DNA of 45,733 bases from Lelliottia wanjuensis (GTDB lineage: Bacteria; Pseudomonadota; Gammaproteobacteria; Enterobacterales; Enterobacteriaceae): assembly GCF_030238365.1 (NCBI RefSeq), contig NZ_JASSOT010000072.1:1-45733 (forward strand), in the 5' to 3' direction. The position numbers were made by a program, and so were the translations under genes. The notes under the pieces are model-generated. The model was not told the origin of the DNA and ran no database searches. It saw only the letters and a program-made list of their open reading frames with translations. Within the stretch, counting starts at the first letter, position 1; every line of letters starts with the position of its first letter. Positions 1 through 10,200 of the stretch are shown in pieces.

Positions 1-788
1 CGTTGCCGCCCCCACCGATACTCACGCCCACACCGCCGCCGCTGCTGCTGTTCTTGCCGCTCGACTGCTGAGTATTCGCCGCACCGCTCAGCAGAATATC
101 GTTTTGCGCATCCAGGGTGGTGTCGCCACCCGCTTTCAGCTGGCTGCCTGCAATCACGATGTCGCCGCTGTTCGGGCCGCTGCCTTTCCCGTTCGCGGTG
201 ATGGAGAGGTTATTGCCCGCGTTCAGCGTGCTGCCCGTCACCGCATCGCTCTGCGCGTGCTGTTCTGATTTCGATTTTTGCGTGGTGAGTGAGAGGGCGA
301 CCCCCAGCGCATTCGGATCGCCCGTGGTCGCGGCCATGTCCACCGCCTGCCCGGCCTGCACACCGGACAGCGCAGTTTTAGTCGCCTGCAACGCCGCCAG
401 TCGCCCATCGCTCTCCTCATGCGCATCCTGCGCCGCACTCACCGCGTTGTTAATCGCACCACCCACCGTGCCGGACAGCGCGACCGTCAGCCCGCTTTTC
501 TTCTGCTCGAAGGTTTCATCGCGGGTGCGTTTGTCGTGCCCCGGTTCGATGATGACGCTGCTGCCGCTGAGGTTTAAATCTTTCCCGGCGACCAGATCTG
601 CACCGCCGATATGCGCCTGATTTCCGGCAGAAATATCCACGTTGCCGCCCGTCGAACCGACGGTGCTGAAGCTCTGGCTTTGCGTCGTTCCCTTCTCACG
701 CAGATCGTGCGTCGATTTGCTGCTGCCGATGGTGAAGCCGATGCCGCCCGACCCCATCAGGCCGCTTTTTTTCTCTTCTTTGAAGCGC
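1..788 (-). pseudogene. Second orphan cdiA fragment, running off the left edge
   Basis: Read leftward, this stretch encodes part of the FHA-2 region of a CdiA protein with no start codon. It is collinear without gaps with 6479-7266 of the intact cdiA and differs at only scattered bases; the match stops sharply at 788, where the main gene continues and this copy does not. The frame stays open to position 1, so a toxin tip may lie beyond the window. It has no signal peptide or TPS domain and no promoter that I can see, and it follows the terminator of the 88-residue immunity gene, so it is probably silent. I infer a displaced cdiA 3' module kept as a recombination donor. An assembly artefact at a repeat is the main alternative. 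Confidence 0.8.
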
Positions 789-825
789 GGGGACGGGCGC
801 TGTATGTGTTGACCACCGGTGACCG

Positions 826-857
826 AAAAAAAATCCCGCCGGATTAAGGGCGGGATT
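826..857 (-). terminator. Intrinsic terminator after the orphan immunity gene
   Basis: A nine-base-pair stem (832-840 with 849-857, core CCCGCC/GGCGGG) is followed on the minus strand by eight U residues. It begins just past the stop codon of the immunity gene. The same stem core occurs after the intact cdiI. Confidence 0.85.
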
Positions 858-860
858 TTC

Positions 861-1127
861 CTATTGAAGTTTTGATAGGTGAATGAGTTTTTCAGCGATT
901 TTTCGTTCGGTACTGCCATCACTGTCCAAAAGCATATATTCAGTAACCAACCAATGTAAGTAATAGCAAAGATCCTCTACCCTCTTTCCTGCCCGAAGCA
1001 TTTCACATATCGGTTGTACATATGCATCATATTCATCATCCGCTTCAGTGAGATCTTTTATTCCGATAGGATCCCATTCATGCAGTAAAACAGTCCTGAC
1101 TTTCTCATATAAAACACGATCACTCAT
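861..1127 (-). CDS. Putative immunity protein of the orphan CdiA tip
   Basis: This 88-residue acidic cytoplasmic protein has no signal peptide or membrane segment. Its start codon overlaps the stop of the orphan cdiA tip in an ATGA arrangement, the same coupling seen for the intact cdiA-cdiI pair, and an intrinsic terminator follows its stop. The N-terminal half carries the pattern EWDPIG followed by DEYDAY, which I associate with the DUF1871-like family of small proteins found beside polymorphic toxins. I infer that it neutralises the DUF4258-like toxin encoded just upstream. Without an active promoter for the tip it may be expressed only at a low level, or may protect against siblings that carry this tip. 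The family assignment is from memory of the motif; the immunity role rests mainly on position. Confidence 0.75.
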   Translation of the reverse strand: MSDRVLYEKVRTVLLHEWDPIGIKDLTEADDEYDAYVQPICEMLRAGKRVEDLCYYLHWLVTEYMLLDSDGSTERKIAEKLIHLSKLQ

Positions 1128-2905
1128 TTTGTAGGGGCTCCAGGAATTACGGTTACAACATCGCCTGTTTTAGAGTTAACGATAACGCGCAGATTGTTCG
1201 TTGCGTCATAATACCCTGTAGTACCTGCATTCGTCGGATAGGTTGCACCAGTCTTAATTGTATTCTCAACAGCAGAAGGTGGAACGCCACGCCCTTGCAT
1301 GCGATCAACTGCATGGGCTGAATAGGTACGCTCCCCAATAACTGCTGGCGTATTTGAACCCTTTGCATTCATAGGGTTGCCATTTCTCCCTGTTGGGTTA
1401 TAGGCCCCTCTCGGTCCTGCTCCACCTTCGATTAATGGATTATCGCGACATGCCCAAGGTTCTTCATTGCAGAGATTTCGACCCAGCGAGTTATTCTCGA
1501 CCGCATTCTTCCCTGCCTGCGCCCCCGCCGTTGTCCCGCTTGAGTTACCACTAACGATATTCCCCGCAAGCCCTGACGCAATCGTTGCCAGGTTGCTGAT
1601 ATACTGCTTATCGCTTTCGCTCAGATCGCTGATCTCTTTACCCGGGAACAACTGGTCTTTTATGGCTCGGGCTGCCAGTTCTCCCGTCAACGCTCCTGCA
1701 GCACCCGCAGCCGCACTCTTACCCTGTAACGAGGCCACCACACCGCCCAGCAGGGCATGAGCGATCAGCGCGTCATCTTTGTTCAGGCCAGAACGATGCC
1801 CGATGATATTTGCCAGCTCTGGGGCCGATGCCGCTGCCAGTGCACCCGCCAGATCTCCGCCTCCCGCCAGTACGGTCAGTGCCCCGGTGGCCGCCTGGAT
1901 ACCGCGCTGAACCGCACCGCCCGTGCCGTAGAATGACGACGCATTGTTGTACGCACGATCTGCCACAGCCGCATCTGTGACTGCTTTTCCTTCCACGGCC
2001 AGTTGCTGGCGTGCTTCTTCCAGCGATGCCGGATCTTTCGCCGCCTTACGCCCGGCCAGCTCACCCTGCGTCCTTGCAATGTCTGCAGCCTGAACGCTGA
2101 TGTCGCTGATAAGCCCGATTGCTTTCAGGCGGTTCTGCTCTTTCTCCTTGTCGAAGATCGGGCTGATGCTGTCGTTGGCATGTTCCGTGTCGCGGCTCAG
2201 ATCTGCCACGTCCTGTTTCTGGCCAGCCTTATCACGAACGGTTATCGTGCCGTCAGCGATTGCCGCCTGCGTCGTTCCCTCTGCATGGCCTTTGTTGCCA
2301 CCGCCTGCCAGCAGCGTACTCGCCGCATTGCTGGCAAACTGCCCGGCGATACTGCCCCCGCTGTTAAACGAGCCGCCCGCGTGGTGGGTTTTAAAATCCG
2401 CTTCGTTGTGAATATCGCTAAAGCCCAGCGTGCCCGTGTCGAGGCTGTTTTTATCCGCCGTTGCCGTGGATGCAATGACCGCCCCGTCAAGCTGTGTGTG
2501 GTTGCCGACGGTGATGTCAAAACCACCGTCTCCGGCAAACAACCCGGTCTGCTCGGCGACCGAGTCGAAGCGACTCTTCATCTTGTCCTGACTGACGCTG
2601 ATATAGCCCGAATCGGACATCGAACCGAAGGTGAAGCTGCCGCCTCCTGCCACGCTGGTTTGTTTACTGTCGTAGTCGTTATTGTTCTGCTGGCTGCTCA
2701 TCAGCAGGTCGTGACCCACGTCGGCAATGATTGTGTTGCCGTTGACTTGTGCCCCGTCGAGTACGGTGTCGTTTCCGCTCTTGATGGAGACCGTTTTGCC
2801 GCTGTCTATCGTGGTCTCGGTCCAGTCGGTGCCGTTGCCCTTGTCTTTCCCGTGGGCAGAGTTACCGTTGGCAAATACACTGATACCCCCAGCTACCGAC
2901 ACCAT
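1124..2905 (-). CDS. Orphan CdiA C-terminal module with DUF4258-like toxin (5'-truncated)
   Basis: This 593-residue frame corresponds to the C-terminal part of CdiA: the end of FHA-2, the pretoxin region and a VENN motif (residues 469-472), then a 121-residue tip. Residues 5 to about 470 are clearly homologous to the intact CdiA; the tip is unrelated to the intact one. The last ~65 residues carry the pattern [13 protein letters not shown] followed by a Gly/Tyr segment and a final V-V-T-V strand, which resembles DUF4258, a small RNase-like fold found in polymorphic toxins. The frame is open upstream to 2944 without a convincing start, the ATG given has no ribosome binding site, and signal peptide and TPS domain are missing, so it cannot be exported as it stands. 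It is best read as a displaced orphan cdiA-CT paired with its immunity gene. Confidence 0.8.
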   Translation of the reverse strand: MVSVAGGISVFANGNSAHGKDKGNGTDWTETTIDSGKTVSIKSGNDTVLDGAQVNGNTIIADVGHDLLMSSQQNNNDYDSKQTSVAGGGSFTFGSMSDSGYISVSQDKMKSRFDSVAEQTGLFAGDGGFDITVGNHTQLDGAVIASTATADKNSLDTGTLGFSDIHNEADFKTHHAGGSFNSGGSIAGQFASNAASTLLAGGGNKGHAEGTTQAAIADGTITVRDKAGQKQDVADLSRDTEHANDSISPIFDKEKEQNRLKAIGLISDISVQAADIARTQGELAGRKAAKDPASLEEARQQLAVEGKAVTDAAVADRAYNNASSFYGTGGAVQRGIQAATGALTVLAGGGDLAGALAAASAPELANIIGHRSGLNKDDALIAHALLGGVVASLQGKSAAAGAAGALTGELAARAIKDQLFPGKEISDLSESDKQYISNLATIASGLAGNIVSGNSSGTTAGAQAGKNAVENNSLGRNLCNEEPWACRDNPLIEGGAGPRGAYNPTGRNGNPMNAKGSNTPAVIGERTYSAHAVDRMQGRGVPPSAVENTIKTGATYPTNAGTTGYYDATNNLRVIVNSKTGDVVTVIPGAPTK

Positions 2906-3124
2906 AGGGGTTGAGAAAAGAAATAATAGATGAAGTCTTAACTAAATTATTAAAAGCACAACGTTACATGTATCTATATTATTTTCTGAAGCAGCCTCGC
3001 AATTTTCAATATTACCCGTCAACTTTTTACTGTGTTTTTATTCAGCAAGGTATAATAGGAACAGATAAGAATAAGGCCTCAACAGGAAAGTAACATAAAA
3101 CTATAAATTCAGATTATTAAAGAA
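2906..3124. other. AT-rich spacer between orphan cdiA and the symE-like gene
   Basis: This spacer is far richer in A and T than the flanking cdiA sequence. I see no gene in it: the short open frames have no family resemblance or good ribosome binding site. The homology between orphan and intact cdiA stops near 2890, so this marks the recombination boundary of the orphan module. It probably also holds the promoter of the rightward symE-like gene, but I found no strong -10/-35 pair and no LexA box. Confidence 0.5.
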
Positions 3125-3196
3125 CGCGATGTAAAGGTGTTAGAGCACCCTTACACCGCTAACCACAAACAACTAAAAAGGAGTTGAATATGGCTA
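3125..3196 (-). ncRNA. Candidate SymR-like antisense RNA to the symE-like gene
   Basis: On the minus strand inside the first codons of the symE-like gene there is a promoter-like pair: TTGGCA (3225-3230), a 16-base spacer and TAATAT (3203-3208). Transcription would start near 3196 and run leftward over the start codon (3190), the ribosome binding site (3177-3183) and a hairpin (3131-3154). Ending at that hairpin would give an RNA of about 65-70 bases. In E. coli, SymR is an RNA of similar size antisense to the symE 5' end. The promoter elements and hairpin are visible; the transcript is inferred, and the hairpin lacks a U tract, so the 3' end is uncertain. Confidence 0.4.
3131..3154. promoter_or_regulatory. 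Hairpin in the symE leader
   Basis: Inverted repeat GTAAAGGTG / CACCCTTAC with a six-base loop, 23 bases before the symE ribosome binding site. It would form in the sense leader and in an antisense transcript. Its role is unknown. Confidence 0.5.
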
Positions 3197-3642
3197 AGTG
3201 CGATATTAAGCCAGAAGTGATTATTGCCAAAACAGATTCTGAAACTTTGGCCAATATTTCCAGAAACCGCGAAGCGGTACGCAAAAATGGCGTTCGTGCG
3301 GTTGAAAAGAAAGCAAAAGGGATTTCTAAAAGCGTACGGCGTATGACGGTGAGTTATGTCAGTACCCGCCACTACGATCGCAAGACCGAGAGAACCCGGC
3401 GCTATACCCGCAGCGCCAGCCTGCGCCTGAACGGCCACTGGATGGAAGAAGCCGGGTTTACCACCGGCACACCGCTGGATGTGCGGGTGATGCCGGGGTG
3501 TCTGGTGATCACCACTCGCCCGGAAGAAACATCGTTTATGAAAGACCTGAACAAGATCAGCAGTTTGCCGGAGAAAGAGCAGGAGCAGGTGAGGCGGTTT
3601 TTGACGGGAGTGGCAGCGAAGGTGGTGCTTGAGGCGGTTTGA
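3190..3642 (+). CDS. symE: SymE-family toxin
   Basis: This 150-residue protein belongs to the SymE family of type I toxins, which have an AbrB-like fold; E. coli SymE is an SOS-induced protein repressed by the antisense RNA SymR and linked to RNA cleavage and translation arrest. The conserved part is residues ~52-150: TVSY, a basic Tyr/Arg stretch, LRLNGHWMEEAGF, then DVRVMPGCLVIT and a C-terminal helix. An extra basic N-terminal segment of about 50 residues, rich in Lys and Arg, makes it longer than E. coli SymE (about 113 residues). I chose ATG 3190 because AAAGGAG lies six bases upstream; a TTG two codons earlier is less likely. It faces cdiI and shares the terminator at 3652-3677 with it. 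It may guard the CDI island against loss. Whether it is toxic or domesticated cannot be told from sequence. Confidence 0.85.
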   Translation: MAKCDIKPEVIIAKTDSETLANISRNREAVRKNGVRAVEKKAKGISKSVRRMTVSYVSTRHYDRKTERTRRYTRSASLRLNGHWMEEAGFTTGTPLDVRVMPGCLVITTRPEETSFMKDLNKISSLPEKEQEQVRRFLTGVAAKVVLEAV

Positions 3643-3651
3643 ATGAAATTA

Positions 3652-3677
3652 AAAAATCCCGCCTGATAAAGGCGGGT
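3652..3677 (-). terminator. Terminator between the symE-like gene and cdiI
   Basis: The stem CCCGCC (3658-3663) / GGCGGG (3671-3676) lies between the convergent 3' ends. On the minus strand it is followed by six U residues and serves cdiI; rightward the tail is weaker. The stem and its AAATCCCGCC flank match the terminator of the orphan immunity gene. Confidence 0.8.
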
Positions 3678-3696
3678 TCTTCTGAAACTTTAGTTA

Positions 3697-4200
3697 TCAT
3701 TTACAGCGACTTAATGCAAGCCTGAGACCCGCACCGATCTCTTCAGGAGTACTATCGACAGATAATACAACGTCTTCAATGCCATCGCCTTTTGTTCTTC
3801 CCCATGCCTCAAGTTTTTCATGTCGGGAAGGGGAAATAGTAATGAGTCCATTTACCAAATGGACCCCACATTTTTTCATGTTATTGAATAACTTTCTTTT
3901 CGTTTTATAATTATATTTTCCCATCAACATTGCTATCCATTGTTTATAGTTTTCCTTATTGCGTTCCAAATTAAAAAAATCCGCACGCTCTTCACGGATA
4001 GTCAAGCTCCGGCTATTGGATAATGACAGAAGGATTGTTTCGCCAATGGATATATCATCAGCATTAGGAGGGAGAAGATGAGAGGGGAAAAGAGGGTCTC
4101 TTCCGGTCATACCTAATCCAGAATATGTGTCAACGCACAAAAATTCATCAGTTACAAAAACGTTAGCCCAATAATCCTGATTTTGATTAAATACCATCAT
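3697..4200 (-). CDS. cdiI: CdiI immunity protein
   Basis: This 167-residue cytoplasmic protein has no signal peptide or membrane segment. Its position immediately behind cdiA, with start and stop codons overlapping as ATGA, marks it as the cognate immunity protein that binds the CdiA tip and blocks its nuclease activity in sibling cells. Two adjacent ATG codons (4198 and 4195) could start it; the first overlaps the cdiA stop. The gene is clearly richer in A and T than the body of cdiA, as is the toxin tip, which fits tip and immunity gene moving together by horizontal transfer. The sequence looks like the immunity partner of EC869-type CdiA nucleases, but I rely on the neighbour for that. A terminator follows the stop. 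Confidence 0.88.
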   Translation of the reverse strand: MMVFNQNQDYWANVFVTDEFLCVDTYSGLGMTGRDPLFPSHLLPPNADDISIGETILLSLSNSRSLTIREERADFFNLERNKENYKQWIAMLMGKYNYKTKRKLFNNMKKCGVHLVNGLITISPSRHEKLEAWGRTKGDGIEDVVLSVDSTPEEIGAGLRLALSRCK

Positions 4201-7200
4201 TTCACCTGTGTGATCTTCACTGTGACACCTTGGGTTTTACCATATTCGACAGCTCTATTGATTTCTGTCCACTGAGTTTTGGTTGTATTAGCTGGGACAG
4301 CTAACTGAATTTCTTTGTTAGAGATCATTGATGAATCAAGGCTAATGCCTGAACGGGAGCTATCTTTAAACCCCACAGCTTTATCGATATTTCCTTTCAC
4401 TGTACTATAGAGCTGATTTGGCTTATTAAGTCTAGATATCGTCTGTGTATCTAAAGATTTAACACTATATGCCGTTTTAGTCGAAGCATCATAATAATCA
4501 AACGTTCTAAATCCAACCGGTAAACGATCTGTCGTTGACGGTAATGTATTTCCGACATAATCCTCCCACGGCATACCCTGTTTCATGTTCCCCTGGCCCC
4601 ACTTCAGGCCAATATCAGCAGCGCTCACCGTTGCTGTCGCCGTATTACGGCTCATAAAGGAGACGGCGGCAATCGTCACGTCTTTTGCCAGCAGTCCCAG
4701 TGAACCCAGCGCAGCCTGATTTTCCGGGTCTGATGCAAACGCCGCAAACTGCATCCAGCCTGGCGTACCGGCATCGATCTTACTCAGATCCTGGCTGTTC
4801 CACTGCTGAACATATGCGCGGGCCTTCTCATCGTTCATTCCCCCTGCACCCGGAATATTATTCATCCAGGCCGGACGACTCGCCATATCCAAACCACCTT
4901 CGGCCAGTTCTTTATCCCAGGCAAGTGCGGAAGCAGGGTTATCTTTCAGGGTTTCATCCAGTTGCTGGCTCTGTTTGTCGCTGACGTTCTTCCATTTATC
5001 AATGACAGACTGGCAGTCACCACCCGATTTGCGGCAGTCCGACAGCTCTTTATCAAAGGTCAGCGACTGGCTTGCACTAAGGAAATTGTTCTCAACCGCA
5101 TTCTTCCCAGCCCCCGCCCCGGCAGCTGCGCCAGCCGTATTGCCACCCGCAAGCCCACCTGCTATACCTGCCGAAATACTCGCCAGCGAACTGATGGTCT
5201 GCTTCTGTTCTTCCGTCAGATCAGACATTTTTACATCAGGGTAATAAATCCCGGCAATGGCTCTCGCAATCACCTCACCGGATGCCGCACCCACGGCTCC
5301 TGCCGCTGCACTATTGCCCTGAATAGCCGCCACAGCACCACCCAGGATCGCATGCGCTATCGCGTTGACTGCCGGATCACCTTCCGTTGATTTCAGCAGA
5401 TGCGCCAGCTCCGGCGCCGAAGCCCCCGCCAGCGCACCACCGATATTGCCACCCGCCAGACCCTGCAACGCCGCCGTTGCCGCCTGGATACCGCGCTGGA
5501 TATCGCTCCCGGTGCCGAGCTTCTTCATCTCGCCCTGGTATTCCGGTGTGGCACGCAGTTTCGCCAGATATGCCAGACGCTGTTCTTCCGTCGCATTCGC
5601 CGGAAGATCGCCGTATTTATCTTTTGCCTCTTTCAGTCCGTTCAGATCCCCCTGCGTCCGCGCAATGTCCGCTACCTGGCTGCCGATGTCGCTGATCATC
5701 CCCACCTCTTTCAGGCGGTTCTGCTCTTTTTCCTTGTCGAAGATTGGGCTGATGCTGTCGTTGGCATGCTCCGTATCGCGGCTCAGGTCCGCCACATCCT
5801 GTTTCTGGCTGGCTTTGTCGCGGATGGTGATGGTGCCGTCAGCGATTGCCGCCTGGGTTGTGCCTTCCGCGTGGCCTTTGTTGCCCGCCGCTGAAATCAT
5901 CCCGCCCGGCATGTTGCCCGGGAATTCATCCCCGAAGCTGCCGCCGCCGCTCAGACTGATGCCTGAGTGCTGGGTTTTGAAATCGGCTTCGTTGTGCAGG
6001 TCAGTGAAGCCCAGTGTCCCGGTATCGAGGCTGTTTTTATCCGCCGTTGCAGTGGATGCGATGACCGCCCCGTCGAGCTGGGTGTGGTTGCCGACAGTGA
6101 TGTCGAAGCCGCCGTCACCGGCAAACAGCCCGGTCTGCTCGGCGACCGAGTCGAAGCGGCTCTTCATCTTGTCCTGGCTGGCGTTGATGTAGCCGGAGCC
6201 AGACATCGTGCCGAAGGTAAAGCTGCCGCCAGCCGCCACGCTGGTCTGCTTGCTGTCGTACTTGTTGGTGTCCTGCTGGCTGCTCATCAGCAGGTCATGA
6301 CCGACGTCGGCGACAATTTTATTGCCGTTGACCTGCGCTCCGTCGAGTACGGTATCGTTTCCGCTCTTGATGGTGACGGTTTTGCCGCTGTCTATTGTGG
6401 TTTCGGTCCAGTCAGTGCCATTGCCCTTATCTTTCCCGTGGGCCGCGTTGACGTTGGCGAACACGCTGATGCCCGCACCGTTGCCGCCCCCACCGATACT
6501 CACGCCCACACCGCCGCCGCTGCTGCTGTTCTTGCCGCTCGACTGCTGAGTATTCGCCGCACCGCTCAGCAGAATATCGTTTTGCGCATCCAGGGTGGTG
6601 TCGCCGCCCGCTTTCAGCTGGCTGCCTGCAATCACGATATCGCCGCTGTTCGGGCCGTGGCCTTTCCCGTTCGCGGTGATGGAGAGGTTATTGCCCGCGT
6701 TCAGCGTGCTGCCCGTCACCACATCGCTCTGCGCGTGCTGTTCTGATTTCGATTTTTGCGTGGTGAGTGAGAGGGCGACCCCCAGCGCATTCGGATCGCC
6801 CGTGGTCGCGGCCATATCCACCGCCTGCCCGGCCTGCACACCGGACAGCGCAGTTTTAGTCGCCTGCAACGCCGCCAGACGCCCATCGCTCTCCTCATGC
6901 GCATCCTGCGCCGCACTCACCGCGTTATTAATCGCGCCACCCACCGTGCCGGACAGCGCGACCGTCAGCCCGCTTTTCTTCTGCTCGAAGGTTTCATCGC
7001 GGGTGCGTTTGTCGTGCCCTGGTTCGATGATGACGCTGCTGCCGCTGAGGTTTAAATCTTTCCCGGCCACCAGATCGGCGCCGCCGATATGCGCCTGGTT
7101 TCCGGCAGAAATATCCACGTTGCCGCCCGTCGAACCGACGGTGCTGAAGCTCTGGCTTTGCGTCGTTCCCTTCTCACGCAGATCGTGCGTCGATTTGCTG

Positions 7201-10200
7201 CTGCCAATGGTGAAGCCGATGCCGCCCGACCCCATCAGGCCGCTTTTCTTCTCTTCTTTGAAGCGCCAGTCCGTATTGCTGTTGGTCGCCGCCACAATAT
7301 CGACGTTGTTACCGGCCCTGAGCGTGACCTGATCATCCCCGACCACGCCGGAGCCTTTCACCAGCAGGTTATTCCCCGCCGCGACCTGCACATTATCCCC
7401 GCTCAGCAGCGTGCCGCTTTCATGGGTGGCGCTGCTCTCCTCGATGGTGTGCGTGGTTTTTTTGCTGAGGAAACCGCTCTTGGTTTTGGTCTGCTCTTTG
7501 TAGTAGTAATCGCTTTCCGTGGCGGTAGTGAGATTCACGTCGCGACCCGCCACAACGCCAATGTCTCCCTGCGCGGTCACCTGCGCCGCTTCGGAGTTCA
7601 CATCCCGCCCGGCGATGACCACCGTGTTGCCGCCGCTGGCGATTTCGGTTCCCTGCTGGCGCACCGATTCGTTGATGACGGTTTTCTTGCTCGATTTGTA
7701 GCTGTCGCCTTCGCCGGTCGCCTGCGCTTCAAGGTTCACGTCGCGCCCGGCCTGTATGCCGACATCTTTCTCCGCCGCCAGCGCTGCCGCCTGCGAATTA
7801 ATATCCTGCCCGGCTTTCAGCACCAGGTTGTCGCCTGCGGAAATCGTCGTGCGATCGATGCCGGTACTGTGGGACTCGCTCTTGCCTTTACGGCTGCTGT
7901 CGCTGGTCTGCTCCGCGTTAAGATTCAGATCGTTACCCGCGTTCAGCCCGGCGCTGCCGCCGGCTTTCAGGTCACTGGCGCTGAGGTCGATGTTGTTCCC
8001 GGCGTTGATGCTGAGGTTGCCGCCCGCATTTACCGTGCTGCCCTGGTACGTCACGGACGAACGGCTGGTTTTGGCCTGGCTGGAGCTGTAGGCGTCGTTG
8101 ATCTGATTGGCGTTAACCGCGATATCGCCCCACGCGTTCAGCAGCATATCGCCGCCCGAGGCGAGGTTCGCACCCGTCACGGTGATGTTTTTACCTGCTT
8201 CGAGCGACAGGGAATCCTGCGCCGTGATCGAGGCCGTGGTGCCGAGGACGGTGTCTTTAATACTGACGTTGCTGTATTTGCCTTTGGCATTGATATCAAT
8301 CTGATCCGCCAGCGTCAGGTTGTTGATGCTGCCGTCGAGGCTCGCCAGCTGCACCGTTTTGCCGCTGATGGTGGAGCTGATGTTGTTGATATCGCCGATG
8401 GCGCTCAGGTTGAGATCGCCGCCCGCTTTGATCAGGCCGTTGTTGAGGTTGCTGATGCTGTTCTGGCTGTCGAGCGTCAGGTTGTTGTTCGCCACCAGCG
8501 AACTGCCGCTGTTGGTAATGTTGCCGCCGGTCAGGCTGACGTTGTTGCCCGCGATGACGCTGCCGTTGTTGACGGTGACGTCCTTCGGCGAGAGATAGAC
8601 TTTCGGCACCATCACCGTTTCGCCGTTGATGGTCGCTTTTTCCCACCACAGGATGCTGTGGTCGAGGGAGGCGATCTGATCGGCGGTCAGAGAGACGCCG
8701 AACTGCAGGCCCAGCGACTGCTGCGCTGCGGCGGCGCTGTCCATCAGGTAGCGCATCTGGTCGAGATCGGACCCGACGCCATTCAGGTAGCGGCTGCCCG
8801 TCTGGTTGAGCACCGTATTGCTGACGTAGCGCGTATCAAACGCCGCGTCGCCGAGGAAGCGGTAGTCGTAATCCGGGTTCAGGTTGAGACGACCCAGCAT
8901 GTAGGACGACCCGAGCACCTGTTTTTCATCGGTAAAGGCGGCGCGCGTCTCCTGTGGAGCGCTGGTCGACGGCTGCGTGCCGAGCATTTTGTTGAGATCG
9001 GCGAACAGGGCGGGATCGAGCTGCCCGAGGCCGTTCAGTTTCGGGTTGACGTTAATGAGGTACGGGCTTTTTGGATTATCGGAAACCACAAAATAGCCGT
9101 TGTTGCCTGATGGCAGCGGGTAGGCGCTGGTATCGACGGTTTTGCCCTGATACTGCCCGGTTGCGCCGCCTTTGGCGGTGTTGAGGTCCGCCGTGGTGAC
9201 GCCCGCTTTTGCCAGCTCATTAAGCTGACCGAGGCTGGCGTTGCCTTTTTGGCTGGTGGAGATGTTGCTGAGCGAGGTGCTGCTTGCGCCGCTGCTGTCC
9301 AGCGCGCCGCCGCCGTTGATTTGCTGCAACGCGCCCTGGAGTTGATCGTTCCACTGCGGGGAGTTGACCGCGACCACGCCGGTGTTCGCCAGGTTCTGCT
9401 TTTGTGCAGCACCATCAATGGTTTGGTTGCTCAAAGTCGTGAGCGTAGGAGCTTTGATAGTTGAGCTATTCCCGCCAACATTCGCCGTGGTGGTGGTATT
9501 GCTGATATCACTGGTGAAGTTAGCAACGACATTGCCACCGGCCTGGATAACGGCCCGATAAGCGTTTCCATCAACGCCTTCTGTGCGGATATTCCCTCGG
9601 GACGTGAAATAGATGTAATTCACACCGCCGGTACCGTTTTGGGAGGTTATTTTTGATTCTTTTGCGAACTCATCACCGCCATAGGAATATGTCATATAGC
9701 GTGTCTGAGCACTTTCAATCCAGGATTGGTTGTTCAGTGTCCCGCCGCTGAGTACGATATTTTTCGTCGCCAGAATGTTACTGGCATTATTTTCCATCGT
9801 ATTCGCTGACAACAGAGCATCGCGCCCGGAGGATATGCGCGCTGCGGCTGAACCATCGCTGCTGACAACGACCTGCGAGCGAGATACCGCGAATTCTAAA
9901 TCGCCAGCATTTTTATATGGCGCAGGTCGTGACCAATATGCCCCTGCACAAGAGTTAGCGCACCCCGTATCAACGCGGTAATACCCATAATTGTAATTAA
10001 CACTATCCAGGTAACTGAGCGGTACGAGAGCCTCTGTCTGCGTCAGCCATGAATATTGATTGGTGATCTCGGTTTCTGCGGTAACACTTGCCGATAATCC
10101 AGCACGTTCATTTAGCAAATGTCCGGTCTTAATTGAAATATCACCATTCTGCGTCTCAATCGTCCCCGACGTATTCACCACTTCACTGTTCGCATTCCCT

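Noticed and set aside
2911..3093. Small rightward open frame in the AT-rich spacer before symE
   Set aside because: No ribosome binding site, no recognisable sequence and composition typical of non-coding AT-rich DNA.
7089..9110. Long rightward open frame (673 codons) opposite cdiA
   Set aside because: It is the complement of the highly repetitive, GC-rich cdiA coding strand; the product is low-complexity Arg/His/Ala/Val sequence without family features, and no ribosome binding site precedes it.
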